This document shows, one piece after another, positions 7,640 through 16,453 of a DNA stretch of 42,938 nucleotides. How positions within the stretch are numbered: position 1 is the stretch's first letter; every line of letters begins with the position of its first letter. The notes beneath the pieces were generated by a model, which saw nothing but the letters and a program-made list of their open reading frames with translations, was not told where the DNA came from and made no database searches. The position numbers and the translations under genes are program-made. Origin of the DNA: Alphaproteobacteria bacterium (GTDB lineage Bacteria; Pseudomonadota; Alphaproteobacteria; Rhodobacterales; Rhodobacteraceae); NCBI GenBank assembly GCA_024277955.1, contig JAJRUE010000173.1, forward strand, positions 1-42,938, written 5' to 3'.

Positions 7640-8509
7640 TCAGAACCACTGCCCGGGTTCCATCAGCCCGAGGTCCAGCAACTGTTGCGAATTCCATTGG
7701 AACTGGATCGAATTGTGCCAGGTGAACGTGTCGATATCAAAGGTCGACCCGGCGTTGGTCTTGAGCGCCTTGGCGGTGCGGAACGATACCAGCGCCACCG
7801 TGATATTGTGGTGCCAGGGGCAGGAATAGGTGTTGTATTCTTCGTCGTTGAACGTGTGGTCGGCGCGCAGCCGCAGCCCCGGCTTGGCGCGAAACAGCGG
7901 AATGCGGTCGATCCGCCGGCGTTTTTCAGGGATGTGTTCTTCGTAGCGCCAGCGCAGGCCGCCGTAGAAGTTCAGCTGGCGTTCCTTGGGGTCGCCCTGG
8001 CCGTTTTCGTCGAACCGGCCCAGCGCGTAATAGCCCGACCGGTCCAGGCAGGCGTGGTCCAGCGACACCGCATCGGGAAAACGGTGCAGGTCGTCGGCGT
8101 AGATGTCGATCACATAGCCCAGCACCGCGTCGCGCCGTTCTTCGGTGTGAAAGGCCAGCATTTCGGAAATCGTCCGGGTCTCGCAGAACGGGTGGAACAG
8201 GTATTCGGCATTATAGCAGTAATACAGCCATTGCCCCGCCGCCGCCTCGATCACGGTGTTGACGGCGGTTTCGGTGGCCTGGTCGGCGCTCATGTCGTAG
8301 CGCACCCGGTGGATGGTTTCGGCGATGTCGTCGGGCAGGGACAAGGCGTCGGGCGCCAGCACCACCACGGACTTGAAGCCGGCCATCTGGTGGTGGCGGA
8401 TGGTGGTTTCCACTTCCACCAGGTCTTCGACAAGGATCAGCGCGATCGGCCCGCGCGCCAGGGCATCGCCGCCGTTTTTCACGAATTCCGTTAGGCTTGT
8501 GTAGTTCAT
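7640..8509 (-). CDS. glycosyltransferase family 2-like protein of Rhodobacteraceae
   Basis: A 289-residue cytoplasmic-looking protein with no signal peptide. I recognise it as the conserved Rhodobacteraceae protein usually labelled glycosyltransferase family 2, by segments such as MNYTSLTEFVKNGGDALARG, GQWLYYCYNAEYLFHPFCET and the C-terminal QLLDLGLMEPGQWF. A GT-A-like beginning (ALILVEDLVEVETTIRHH) is visible, but a clear DxD metal site is not obvious, so the function rests on family memory. The ATG at 8509 is preferred; a GTG four codons upstream (8521) is possible. The frame stays open far upstream only as an antisense shadow of miaB. Confidence 0.72.
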   Translation of the reverse strand: MNYTSLTEFVKNGGDALARGPIALILVEDLVEVETTIRHHQMAGFKSVVVLAPDALSLPDDIAETIHRVRYDMSADQATETAVNTVIEAAAGQWLYYCYNAEYLFHPFCETRTISEMLAFHTEERRDAVLGYVIDIYADDLHRFPDAVSLDHACLDRSGYYALGRFDENGQGDPKERQLNFYGGLRWRYEEHIPEKRRRIDRIPLFRAKPGLRLRADHTFNDEEYNTYSCPWHHNITVALVSFRTAKALKTNAGSTFDIDTFTWHNSIQFQWNSQQLLDLGLMEPGQWF

Positions 8510-8641
8510 GTTGTTGTTCACAGTGCCCGTTTCAGCCCGATAAGTTGAAAATCCCATGAATTTCGAAAATTGCAACCGTTGCAGGGCGTCGCGTTCCCCT
8601 GTAGGAACCCGTTTTCGGGAACCTGCCACGGGGTCGCTGTG

Positions 8642-9988
8642 ATGTCTGACGCAAAGAAGCTGTTTGTCAAAACCTACGGCTGCCAGATGAATGTCTATGA
8701 CAGCGAACGCATGGCCGAGGTGCTGGCGGGCGCCGGCTATGTCGAAACCGATACCGCCGATGACGCCGACATGATCCTGCTGAACACCTGCCACATCCGC
8801 GAAAAGGCCGCCGAAAAGGTCTATTCCGAACTTGGGCGCTTCAAGGGGCTCAAGGCGGCGCGGCCCGATCTCAAGATCGCCGTGGCAGGTTGCGTGGCGC
8901 AGGCCGAGGGCGAAGAGATCGTTCGCCGCCAGCCGATGGTCGACCTGGTGGTCGGCCCGCAAAGCTACCACCGGCTGGCCGAACTCGAAGCGCGCACCGG
9001 CGGCGGGGCCAGGGCGGTGGACACCGAATTCCCCGAGGAAGACAAGTTCGACCGGCTCTCTGCACGGCCGAAGGCGCGCCGCGCGCCGGCGGCATTCCTG
9101 ACGGTGCAGGAAGGTTGCGACAAGTTCTGCGCCTTTTGCGTGGTGCCCTATACCCGCGGCGCCGAAGCCTCGCGCCCGGTGGCCGCGATCCTGGCCGAAG
9201 CGCGCGACCTGGTCGAACGCGGGGTGCGCGAAATCACGCTGCTTGGCCAGAACGTCAACGCCTACCACGGCGCGGCTGAAACCGGCGATCTGGGGCTTGC
9301 GGGGCTGATCCGCAGGCTTGCCGACATCGACGGGCTCGACCGCATCCGCTATACCACCAGCCACCCCAACGACATGGACGATGACCTGATCGCGGCGCAC
9401 GGGAATTGCGAAAAGCTCATGCCCTATCTGCACTTGCCGGTGCAGTCCGGGTCCGACCGCATCCTCGGGGCGATGAACCGCAAACACGACGCCCGGTCCT
9501 ATCTGCGCCTGGTCGAACGCATCCGCGCCGCGCGCCCCGACCTGCTGCTGTCCGGGGACTTCATCGTCGGGTTTCCCGGAGAAACCGAGGCCGACTTTGA
9601 AGCGACCATGGATCTGGTGCGGGCGGTTGGCTACGGGCAAGCCTATTCCTTCAAGTATTCGCCCCGCCCCGGCACCCCGGCGGCGGACCGCGCCCATGTG
9701 GACGAGGCGGTCAAGGCCGACCGGCTGGCTCGGCTGCAGGCCCTGCTGAAGGAACAGCAGCAGGCGGCCCAGGCGGCGATGGTCGGCAAGACGGTGTCGG
9801 TGCTGTTCGAGCGCCAGGGCCGGATGCCGGGGCAGCTTGTGGGCAAGTCCGAACACCTCCAGGCGGTTCACGTGACCGGCGACGATGTGCGCATCGGCGA
9901 CATCCGCAAGGTCAGGATCGTGCGCAGCGACCCCAACTCGCTGGCGGGCGAACTGGTGCCGGAACCCCAGGCGTCTCCGGCGGCGTAG
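8642..9988 (+). CDS. miaB: MiaB, tRNA-2-methylthio-N6-dimethylallyladenosine synthase
   Basis: A 448-residue radical-SAM methylthiotransferase that adds the 2-methylthio group to i6A37 of tRNAs reading UNN codons. The N-terminal UPF0004 domain has cluster cysteines Cys14 (TYGCQMN), Cys50 (NTCHIREKA) and Cys84 (AGCVAQ). The radical-SAM CxxxCxxC motif is Cys159-Cys163-Cys166 (GCDKFCAFC). The C-terminal TRAM domain (about 375-440) ends at SLAGELVPEP. Length and motifs are complete. The start MSDAKKLFVKTYGCQMN fits the family; an upstream in-frame ATG at 8570 would add residues not typical of MiaB. Confidence 0.97.
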   Translation: MSDAKKLFVKTYGCQMNVYDSERMAEVLAGAGYVETDTADDADMILLNTCHIREKAAEKVYSELGRFKGLKAARPDLKIAVAGCVAQAEGEEIVRRQPMVDLVVGPQSYHRLAELEARTGGGARAVDTEFPEEDKFDRLSARPKARRAPAAFLTVQEGCDKFCAFCVVPYTRGAEASRPVAAILAEARDLVERGVREITLLGQNVNAYHGAAETGDLGLAGLIRRLADIDGLDRIRYTTSHPNDMDDDLIAAHGNCEKLMPYLHLPVQSGSDRILGAMNRKHDARSYLRLVERIRAARPDLLLSGDFIVGFPGETEADFEATMDLVRAVGYGQAYSFKYSPRPGTPAADRAHVDEAVKADRLARLQALLKEQQQAAQAAMVGKTVSVLFERQGRMPGQLVGKSEHLQAVHVTGDDVRIGDIRKVRIVRSDPNSLAGELVPEPQASPAA

Positions 9989-10143
9989 CGCCTGTCGCGC
10001 CGCTGCCGCCCACGGCACCGCCGCCCATCGCGTTTATGGCATGACCCAACATGCTGTGGATTTCCCTTCCCTTTCACTCAAGATTTGCTAAGGTTCGCCC
10101 AGTTTTTCGGCAATGTGCCGTTTTTTCGTGGGGCGTTACGATT

Positions 10144-10761
10144 GTGCTGAATTGGACAGGCCGCATTTTTTGGCAACCTGATCTTTCCGTTTTGCTGGCC
10201 ATCCTGGTGTTGGTGCTGGCCCTGATGCCGGCGGCGGTCGTCGCCCAGGGCGGGCCGTCCGGCCAGGGCGCGCTCAGGACCGAAACCTACAAACCCGCGA
10301 TCTGGGTGGACCCGGATGGCTGCGAACACTGGGTGTTCGACGACGGCCTGCAGGGCTACATGACCCCGCATCTGACGCGCGACGGCAAGCCCGTTTGCCG
10401 CGACCGCGCGCCGCAAACCCCGGATACCAGGACCGCCTGCGCCGTGCTCAACGCAGACCAGCTGTTTCGCAGCGGGCGGGCGCGGGTTTCGGCTGGCAAC
10501 CGCAATCGTCTGATCGCGTTTTTCCGCAAGGCCGACGCCAAGGCCTTTATCATCGCCGGTCACACCGACAATCGCGGCAGCCAACGGCGCAACATGGCCC
10601 TGTCGTTGCGCCGGGCCAAGGCGGTGGCCGAGATCGCCCGCCAGGCCGGGGTCGAGGTGTTCGACGTTCAGGCCTATGGCGAAACCCGCCCCAAGGCCGA
10701 CAACCGGACGGCCGCCGGCCGGGCCGCCAACCGGCGCGTCGAAGTCATCTGCATGCATTAG
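10144..10761 (+). CDS. OmpA-domain envelope protein with an N-terminal GCxHW module
   Basis: About 205 residues from a GTG start at 10144; GGGG lies 9 bases upstream. An upstream ATG (10051) is also in frame, but the chosen start leaves a hydrophobic signal or anchor (SVLLAILVLVLALMPAAVVA) near the N-terminus. After it comes a module, IWVDPDGCEHWVFDDGLQGY, then RDGKPVC. The C-terminal half is an OmpA-like peptidoglycan-binding domain with IIAGHTDNRGSQRRNMALS and ETRPKADNRTAAGRAANRRV. It probably links the outer membrane or periplasm to peptidoglycan. The next gene repeats the first module, which suggests duplication or a partner pair. Confidence 0.82.
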   Translation: MLNWTGRIFWQPDLSVLLAILVLVLALMPAAVVAQGGPSGQGALRTETYKPAIWVDPDGCEHWVFDDGLQGYMTPHLTRDGKPVCRDRAPQTPDTRTACAVLNADQLFRSGRARVSAGNRNRLIAFFRKADAKAFIIAGHTDNRGSQRRNMALSLRRAKAVAEIARQAGVEVFDVQAYGETRPKADNRTAAGRAANRRVEVICMH

Positions 10762-10771
10762 GACCGGGCCC

Positions 10772-11080
10772 ATGAACAGCAAATCCCTTTTGGCGGCCCT
10801 GACGGTGGTGATGGTGCTGACCGCCTGCGAAGGCGCCTTTCTGAGGCGCCGCGACACGACCCGCGACTATGGTTTTGACGCCAAGCCGCTGAGCCAGCTC
10901 AAGGCCGGCATCTGGGTGGACCCGAACGGTTGCGACCACTGGATCATCGACGACGGGGTCGAAGGCTACCTGAGCACCCGGCTCGACCGGGACGGCAAGC
11001 CGGTGTGCTCCGGCGAAGCCCTGGCCAACCAGGCCTATGGCGATTTCAAGAGCGGCTCACCCTTTTCCGGCGCGTTCTGA
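10772..11080 (+). CDS. small lipoprotein sharing the GCxHW module of the upstream OmpA protein
   Basis: A 102-residue lipoprotein: the signal MNSKSLLAALTVVMVLTAC ends in the lipobox LTAC (Cys19). The mature part carries IWVDPNGCDHWIIDDGVEGY and then RDGKPVC, clearly paralogous to the module in the adjacent OmpA-domain protein. The two shared cysteines, in GCxHW and KPVC, could form a disulfide. It starts 10 bases after the upstream stop, so the genes are probably cotranscribed. There is no OmpA domain here. I do not know a function; the pairing suggests an envelope complex. Confidence 0.85.
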   Translation: MNSKSLLAALTVVMVLTACEGAFLRRRDTTRDYGFDAKPLSQLKAGIWVDPNGCDHWIIDDGVEGYLSTRLDRDGKPVCSGEALANQAYGDFKSGSPFSGAF

Positions 11081-11190
11081 GCGGCCCTTGGCCCGCGCCC
11101 GGCGCCTTGTCGCCGCAGCCCGCGAAACCTGCCGACCGGGGCTTGCGTCGGGCGGCCGCAGTTGGCACCATCGCGCCATGCCCTCTGGAA

Positions 11191-11197
11191 CGGAGAA
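11191..11197 (+). promoter_or_regulatory. ribosome-binding site that favours a TTG start for phoH
   Basis: CGGAGAA lies 5-6 bases before an in-frame TTG at 11203, a normal spacing, but about 20 bases before the first ATG at 11218, which is too far. This supports translation beginning MGFSEMTPPA at the TTG. Confidence 0.5.
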
Positions 11198-11202
11198 TCT
11201 TT

Positions 11203-12210
11203 TTGGGATTTAGCGAGATGACACCGCCGGCGGTGGCCGGCGAAGATCACGAGACCGTTCTGGAATTTCCCGACAACCGGCTGCTGATCGACCTGTGCGG
11301 CGAGTTCGACCGCAACCTGGCCCAGATCGAACACGAACTGGACGTGCATATCATGCGCCGGGGCAACAAGCTGTCGGTGATCGGCGACGCCCGCGACAAG
11401 GCCGCCGAGGTGCTGCGGGCGCTTTATGCGCGGCTCGAAAACGGGCAGCAGCTGGACGCCGGCGAAATCAACGGGGAAATCCGCATGGGCGGGGCCGGAA
11501 ACGGCGATGACGGCGAACCGGGCACCCAGAAGGAAATGTTTTCCGGCGACCGGGTGGAAGTGGCGACGCGCAAGAAAACCGTGGTGCCGCGCACCAGGGC
11601 GCAGACCGACTACGTGCGGGCGCTGTTCGAAAACGACCTGTCCTTCGGGATCGGCCCGGCTGGCACCGGCAAGACCTATCTGGCGGTGGCGGTGGGGGTA
11701 AACCTGTTCATCGGCGGCCATGTGGACCGGATCATCCTGTCGCGTCCGGCGGTCGAGGCCGGCGAACGGCTGGGCTTTCTGCCCGGCGACATGAAGGACA
11801 AGGTCGACCCCTACATGCAGCCGCTTTACGACGCGCTCAACGATTTCCTGCCGGGCAAGCAGATGGCCAAGCTGATCGAGGAAAAGCGGATCGAGATCGC
11901 GCCGCTGGCCTTCATGCGCGGGCGCACGCTGTCCAACGCCTTCGTGGTGCTGGACGAAGCCCAGAACGCCACCACCATGCAGATGAAGATGTTTCTGACG
12001 CGCCTTGGCGAAGGCAGCCGCATGGTGGTCACCGGCGACCGCAGCCAGGTGGACCTGCCGCGCGGTCAGGCCAGCGGGCTGGCCGATGCCGAACGGCTGC
12101 TGTCGGGGATCGGCAACATCAGCTTCAACTATTTCACGTCGCGCGACGTGGTGCGTCACCCGCTGGTCGCCCGGATCATCGAAGCCTATGACGCCGACGC
12201 GGATGGCTGA
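11203..12210 (+). CDS. PhoH-family ATPase (PhoH/YbeZ type)
   Basis: A 335-residue P-loop protein from the TTG start chosen by its ribosome site; the ATG at 11218 would shorten it by five residues. Walker A is GPAGTGKT (about residues 151-158) and Walker B is FVVLDEAQNAT. RDVVRHPLVARII near the end is the usual PhoH C-terminus. PhoH/YbeZ proteins associate with YbeY in RNA processing and ribosome quality control. Here phoH overlaps ybeY by eight bases, and corC and lnt follow, the conserved phoH-ybeY-corC-lnt cluster. Confidence 0.93.
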   Translation: MGFSEMTPPAVAGEDHETVLEFPDNRLLIDLCGEFDRNLAQIEHELDVHIMRRGNKLSVIGDARDKAAEVLRALYARLENGQQLDAGEINGEIRMGGAGNGDDGEPGTQKEMFSGDRVEVATRKKTVVPRTRAQTDYVRALFENDLSFGIGPAGTGKTYLAVAVGVNLFIGGHVDRIILSRPAVEAGERLGFLPGDMKDKVDPYMQPLYDALNDFLPGKQMAKLIEEKRIEIAPLAFMRGRTLSNAFVVLDEAQNATTMQMKMFLTRLGEGSRMVVTGDRSQVDLPRGQASGLADAERLLSGIGNISFNYFTSRDVVRHPLVARIIEAYDADADG

Positions 12211-12715
12211 CTGGCTTGACCTTCTGACCGAGGACGCCCGCTGGCGCGACGCCGGGCTTGCGCGGATGGCCGAACGCGGCTGCGGCGCGACGCTTGCCCA
12301 TTTCGCCCTGCCGCCCGAGCGGTTCGAAATCAGCCTGCTGGGCTGCGACGACGCCCGGATCGCGGTTCTCAACGCCGAGTTCCGCGAAAAACCAGCGCCC
12401 ACCAATGTTCTGTCCTGGCCGGCCTGCGAACGCGGCGCGGCGCAGCCGGGCGCGGCGCCCGACCTGCCCCGGCCCGGCCCGGATGGCCCGCCCGAGGAAC
12501 TGGGCGACATCGCGATTTCCTTTGACACCTGCCAGCGCGAGGCCCGCGATTTCGGCCGCGCCTTCGAGTTTCACGCGACCCACCTTCTGGTGCACGCAAC
12601 CCTGCACCTGTTGGGTTATGATCACATATCGCCGCAAGATACGCGCCTGATGGAAGGAATTGAGCGCGAGATACTTGCAAGAATGGGGTTTGGCGACCCA
12701 TATGAGGACGCATAA
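12203..12715 (+). CDS. ybeY: YbeY endoribonuclease / rRNA maturation factor
   Basis: A 170-residue metal-dependent RNase involved in 16S rRNA 3'-end maturation. The zinc motif is His131, His135 and His141 in HATLHLLGYDH. The LNAEFREKPAPTNVLSWP block precedes a Pro/Gly-rich insertion (about 74-98), as is common in alphaproteobacterial YbeY. The ATG at 12203 overlaps the end of phoH; an in-frame ATG at 12188 would add five residues. It is followed after 31 bases by corC. The C-terminus EREILARMGFGDPYEDA is complete. Confidence 0.95.
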   Translation: MADWLDLLTEDARWRDAGLARMAERGCGATLAHFALPPERFEISLLGCDDARIAVLNAEFREKPAPTNVLSWPACERGAAQPGAAPDLPRPGPDGPPEELGDIAISFDTCQREARDFGRAFEFHATHLLVHATLHLLGYDHISPQDTRLMEGIEREILARMGFGDPYEDA

Positions 12716-12746
12716 GGGCAATTTCGCCCGAAACTGGAAAGGAACG

Positions 12747-13649
12747 ATGGGCGACGCAGAAGGTGGCTCTTCTAGCGCTGCGCAAGGCGCGCAAGAAGAG
12801 GAAAACAAACGGCAGCGCGGCTTTCTGGGCCGGATCATCGCTGCACTGAGCCCTTCGGACACCCCCGAGGTTCACCCGGAAACCATCCCGGCCAGGCGCA
12901 ACGGATCACCCGTGGCGGCGGCGTCGCTGGGCATCGGCAACCTGCGCCGGATGCGGGTCGAAGACGTGGCCATCCCCAAGGCGGAAATCGTTTCGGTGCC
13001 GGTCGACATCCGCAAGGACGACCTGGTCGCGGTGTTCCGCGAAAGCGGTCTTTCGCGCCTGCCGGTCTATCAGGACACGCTGGACCAGCCGATCGGCCTG
13101 ATCCACCTCAAGGATCTGGCGCTGCGCCACGGCTTCAACGGCAAGGGCGGCAAGGGCGAACGCTTCAACCTGCGCAAGCTGGTGCGCCCACTGCTGTTCG
13201 CGCCGCCCTCGATGCCGATCGGCGTCTTGCTGCAGAAGATGCAGTCGGAACGCACCCACATGGCGCTGGTGATCGACGAATACGGCGGTGTCGACGGGCT
13301 GGTGACCATCGAAGACCTGATCGAACAGGTGATCGGCGAAATCGAGGACGAACACGACACCGAGGACGACCAGTTCTGGGTCCGCGAAAAGCCCGGCTGC
13401 TACATGGCCGACGCGCGCACCCCACTCGAAGACTTCGAGGCCGAGCTCGGCCGCCGCCTGGTGGATCCGGAAGAGGATGAGGAAATCGACACGCTTGGCG
13501 GGCTGGTATTCGTGCTGTCCGGCCGCATCCCCGCGCGCGGCGAGGTGATCCCGCACCCCGACGGGATCGAGTTCGAAGTGGTCGACGCCGATCCGCGCCG
13601 GATCAAGCGTCTGCGGGTTCGCCTGCCGGATACCGCCGCGCATGGCTGA
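12747..13649 (+). CDS. CorC/HlyC-family CBS-domain protein
   Basis: A 300-residue cytosolic protein with a tandem CBS pair (about residues 70-205, including MRVEDVAIPKAEIVSVPVD and MALVIDEYGGVDGLVTIEDL) and a C-terminal CorC_HlyC transporter-associated domain (about 215-295). It lacks the DUF21 membrane domain, so it is the short CorC type linked to divalent cation efflux. The ATG at 12747 has an AAGGA site just upstream. The N-terminal 50 residues are polar and poorly conserved in character. Its stop overlaps the lnt start by eight bases. Confidence 0.93.
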   Translation: MGDAEGGSSSAAQGAQEEENKRQRGFLGRIIAALSPSDTPEVHPETIPARRNGSPVAAASLGIGNLRRMRVEDVAIPKAEIVSVPVDIRKDDLVAVFRESGLSRLPVYQDTLDQPIGLIHLKDLALRHGFNGKGGKGERFNLRKLVRPLLFAPPSMPIGVLLQKMQSERTHMALVIDEYGGVDGLVTIEDLIEQVIGEIEDEHDTEDDQFWVREKPGCYMADARTPLEDFEAELGRRLVDPEEDEEIDTLGGLVFVLSGRIPARGEVIPHPDGIEFEVVDADPRRIKRLRVRLPDTAAHG

Positions 13650-15198
13650 CGCGCCAGTCTGGCTGCAAGCCCGGTGGCGGGGCGGCCTGGTGGCGCTGGT
13701 GGCCGGGGTCGGCACCGCGCTGGGCCAGGCGCCGTTCGGGCTGTTCTGGGTCGCGCTTCCGGCAATGGCGCTGGCCATCGCGGCGGGGTTTTTCACCGCC
13801 AGCCCCCGGCAGGCCGCCCTGCGCGGCATCCTGAGCGGGCTCGGCTTTGGTCTGGTCACCTTTTTCTGGATAACCGAGCCGTTTCAGGTCGACGCCGCGC
13901 GCGATGGCTGGATGGCGCCGTTCGCGCTGTTTTTCATGGCCCTCGGGGTGGCCTTGTTCTGGGCGCTGGCCTTCTGGACCGCGCGCCGGGTGGGGGGGCG
14001 CGGCGCGGCGGGGCTGATGCTGGCCTTTCCGGTCTACATGACCGCCGCCGAGATGCTGCGGTCTTACGCCTTTACCGGCTTTCCCTGGGGGCTGACATCC
14101 TATGTCTGGATCGACACGCCGGTCTATCAGCTGGCGGCGGTGACCGGGCCGCACGGGCTGACCTTGCTGACGCTTCTGGCCTGCGCGGCGATGGTGCGGG
14201 CGATCTGGCGGCGAGGGGTCGCGCTGGCGGTCGCTACCCTTGGGCTGGCCGCCGGGCTGGTGGCGATCGCGGTCTGGATGCAGGGCCGCCCGATCGCCGG
14301 CGCAACCGGTGCGGGGGCGGACGCCCCGCGCCCCTATGTGCGGCTGATCCAGCCCAATGCCCGGCAGGACCAGAAATGGGATCCGCAGATGATGCCGGTA
14401 TTCTACATGCGCCAGCTTCGCCTGACCGGCGAGCCGTCGCAGCAGCCGCTGGACCTGGTGGTCTGGCCCGAAGTCGCGGTGCCGTTCCTGCTGAACGATC
14501 CGCAAGCGCCGCTGTGGGAAATCGCCGGCGCCGCGCCCGACGTGCCGGTGGTCATCGGCGCGCAGCGGCGCGAGGACGGGCGGGTCTACAACTCGATGGC
14601 GGTTCTGAGCGAGGGCGGCGAGATCGGCGCGGTCTACGACAAGTATCACCTCGTGCCTTTCGGCGAATACATCCCCGGCCGGGCGTTCGCCGGCTGGCTT
14701 GGGCTGCAGGCGCTGGCGGCGCAATACGGGACCGGCTACACGCCCGGACCGGGACCCGAGCTGCTGGACTTTGGCGCGCTCGGGCGGGCGCTGCCGCTGA
14801 TCTGCTACGAAGCGATCTTTCCGCATGAAATCCGCCGGGCCAGCGCAAGGCCCGACTGGATGCTGATGCTGACCAACGACGCCTGGTTCGGCGAAGCCCT
14901 GGGCCCGTATCAGCATTTCGCGCAGGCGCGCGCGCGGGCCATCGAAATGGCCCTGCCGATGCTGCGCGTGGCCAATACCGGGATCAGCGCGATCATCGAT
15001 GCGCGCGGCCGGGTCACCGCATCCTTGCCGCTGGGGGTGGACGGGCGGCTCGACGGCTATCTGCCGCGCGCGGACGCCCCCAGCATCTACTGGCGTTTCG
15101 GCGACAGTCCGGCGCTGATCCTGCTTATTGTCCTGGCAATCGCCGCTGCGGCGGCAAACCGCCCAAATCCGATTGACCGGAGGCGCGGCGGGATGTAA
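13642..15198 (+). CDS. lnt: Lnt, apolipoprotein N-acyltransferase
   Basis: A 518-residue inner-membrane enzyme that adds the third acyl chain to lipoproteins in the periplasm. Several N-terminal membrane spans (within residues 15-215) are followed by the nitrilase-like domain. The catalytic triad is visible: Glu277 (VVWPEVAVPF), Lys334 (YDKYHLVPFGEY) and Cys388 (LICYEAIFP). A last span (about 495-511) precedes a basic tail. It is the last gene of the phoH-ybeY-corC-lnt cluster, and metK with its riboswitch follows. Confidence 0.96.
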   Translation: MADAPVWLQARWRGGLVALVAGVGTALGQAPFGLFWVALPAMALAIAAGFFTASPRQAALRGILSGLGFGLVTFFWITEPFQVDAARDGWMAPFALFFMALGVALFWALAFWTARRVGGRGAAGLMLAFPVYMTAAEMLRSYAFTGFPWGLTSYVWIDTPVYQLAAVTGPHGLTLLTLLACAAMVRAIWRRGVALAVATLGLAAGLVAIAVWMQGRPIAGATGAGADAPRPYVRLIQPNARQDQKWDPQMMPVFYMRQLRLTGEPSQQPLDLVVWPEVAVPFLLNDPQAPLWEIAGAAPDVPVVIGAQRREDGRVYNSMAVLSEGGEIGAVYDKYHLVPFGEYIPGRAFAGWLGLQALAAQYGTGYTPGPGPELLDFGALGRALPLICYEAIFPHEIRRASARPDWMLMLTNDAWFGEALGPYQHFAQARARAIEMALPMLRVANTGISAIIDARGRVTASLPLGVDGRLDGYLPRADAPSIYWRFGDSPALILLIVLAIAAAAANRPNPIDRRRGGM

Positions 15199-15212
15199 CC
15201 CGAGCGAATTGA

Positions 15213-15258
15213 CCGTCACAACGGCTTCCTGGCGTGACGGCGAAAACACAATGGAGCA
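15213..15258 (+). promoter_or_regulatory. SAM/SAH riboswitch (translational) in the metK leader
   Basis: The leader has a 7-bp stem CCGTCAC (15213-15219) with GTGACGG (15234-15240). Its loop contains ACGGCTTCCTGGC, followed by ATGGAGCA (15251-15258). The GGCTTCC loop can pair with GGAGC downstream to form an H-type pseudoknot that hides the metK Shine-Dalgarno sequence (GGAG, 15253-15256). This matches what I remember of the Rhodobacterales SAM/SAH class, which always sits before metK. Ligand binding would lower MetK synthesis when S-adenosylmethionine is plentiful. Confidence 0.88.
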
Positions 15259-15264
15259 CTATTC

Positions 15265-16446
15265 ATGTCACGGCACAACTACATCTTCACCTCGGAATCG
15301 GTTTCCGAGGGTCACCCCGACAAGCTTTGCGACCGGATTTCCGACGCGGTCCTGGATGCCTTCCTCAGCGAAGAACCCGAAGCCCGCGTCGCCTGCGAAA
15401 CCTTCGCCACCACCAACCGCGTCGTCATCGGGGGCGAGGTCGGTTTGTCGGACAAGGCCAAGCTGGCCGATTACATGGGCCGGATCGAAGGCATCGCCCG
15501 CGACTGCGTGCGCGACATCGGCTATGAGCAGGACAAGTTCCACTGGAAAACGATGGAGGTGTCGAACTTCCTGCACGGCCAGTCGGCGCATATCGCCCAG
15601 GGCGTCGACGCCGCCGAAAACAAGGACGAAGGCGCCGGCGACCAGGGCATCATGTTCGGCTACGCCACCACCGAAACCCCCGAACTCATGCCCGCGCCGA
15701 TCCAGTATTCGCACGCGATCCTGCGCCGGCTGGCCGAGGTGCGCAAATCCGGTCAGGAACCGACCCTGCGCCCGGATGCAAAGTCGCAACTGTCGCTGCG
15801 CTACATCGACGGCAAACCGGTCGAGGTGACCTCGATCGTGCTGTCGACCCAGCATGCGCACGAAAGCCAGTCCTCGGACGACATCCGCGAAATCGTCGCC
15901 CCCTACATCCGCGAAGTCCTGCCCGAAGGCTGGCTGACCGACGCCACCGAATGGCACGTCAACCCGACCGGCACCTTCGTGATCGGCGGGCCTGACGGCG
16001 ACGCCGGGCTGACCGGGCGCAAGATCATCGTCGACACCTACGGCGGCGCCGCCCCGCATGGCGGCGGCGCTTTTTCCGGCAAGGATCCGACCAAGGTCGA
16101 CCGGTCGGCCGCCTACGCCGCGCGCTATCTCGCCAAGAACGTGGTGGCCGCGGGCCTTGCCGAGCGCTGCCTGATCCAGCTGTCCTATGCCATCGGGGTC
16201 GCGCGCCCGCTGTCGATCTACGTCGATACCTTCGGCCAGTGCGACGTGCCGCCCGAAGCCATCGAAAAGGCGATCGGCCAGGTGATGGACCTGACCCCGC
16301 GCGGCATTCGCCAGCACCTTGGGCTGAACCGGCCGATCTATCAGCGCACCGCGGCCTATGGCCATTTCGGGCGCTCGCCGGATGCCGACGGCGGCTTCAG
16401 CTGGGAACGCACCGACCTTGCCGAGGCCCTGAAGGGCGCGCTTTAG
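15265..16446 (+). CDS. metK: MetK, S-adenosylmethionine synthetase
   Basis: A 393-residue enzyme making SAM from methionine and ATP. It begins with the usual ESVSEGHPDKLCDRISDAVL. The ATP/metal loops GAGDQGIMFGYAT and GGGAFSGKDPTKVDRSAAY are intact, and GRKIIVDTYGG is present. The GGAG ribosome site is part of the riboswitch pseudoknot just upstream, so expression is expected to respond to SAM/SAH. A strong GC hairpin follows the stop. Confidence 0.98.
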   Translation: MSRHNYIFTSESVSEGHPDKLCDRISDAVLDAFLSEEPEARVACETFATTNRVVIGGEVGLSDKAKLADYMGRIEGIARDCVRDIGYEQDKFHWKTMEVSNFLHGQSAHIAQGVDAAENKDEGAGDQGIMFGYATTETPELMPAPIQYSHAILRRLAEVRKSGQEPTLRPDAKSQLSLRYIDGKPVEVTSIVLSTQHAHESQSSDDIREIVAPYIREVLPEGWLTDATEWHVNPTGTFVIGGPDGDAGLTGRKIIVDTYGGAAPHGGGAFSGKDPTKVDRSAAYAARYLAKNVVAAGLAERCLIQLSYAIGVARPLSIYVDTFGQCDVPPEAIEKAIGQVMDLTPRGIRQHLGLNRPIYQRTAAYGHFGRSPDADGGFSWERTDLAEALKGAL

Positions 16447-16453
16447 GCACATT

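Noticed and set aside
8510..10018. N-terminal extension of the glycosyltransferase-like gene across miaB
   Set aside because: The frame is open only because it is antisense to miaB; the family start MNYTSLTEF is at 8509.
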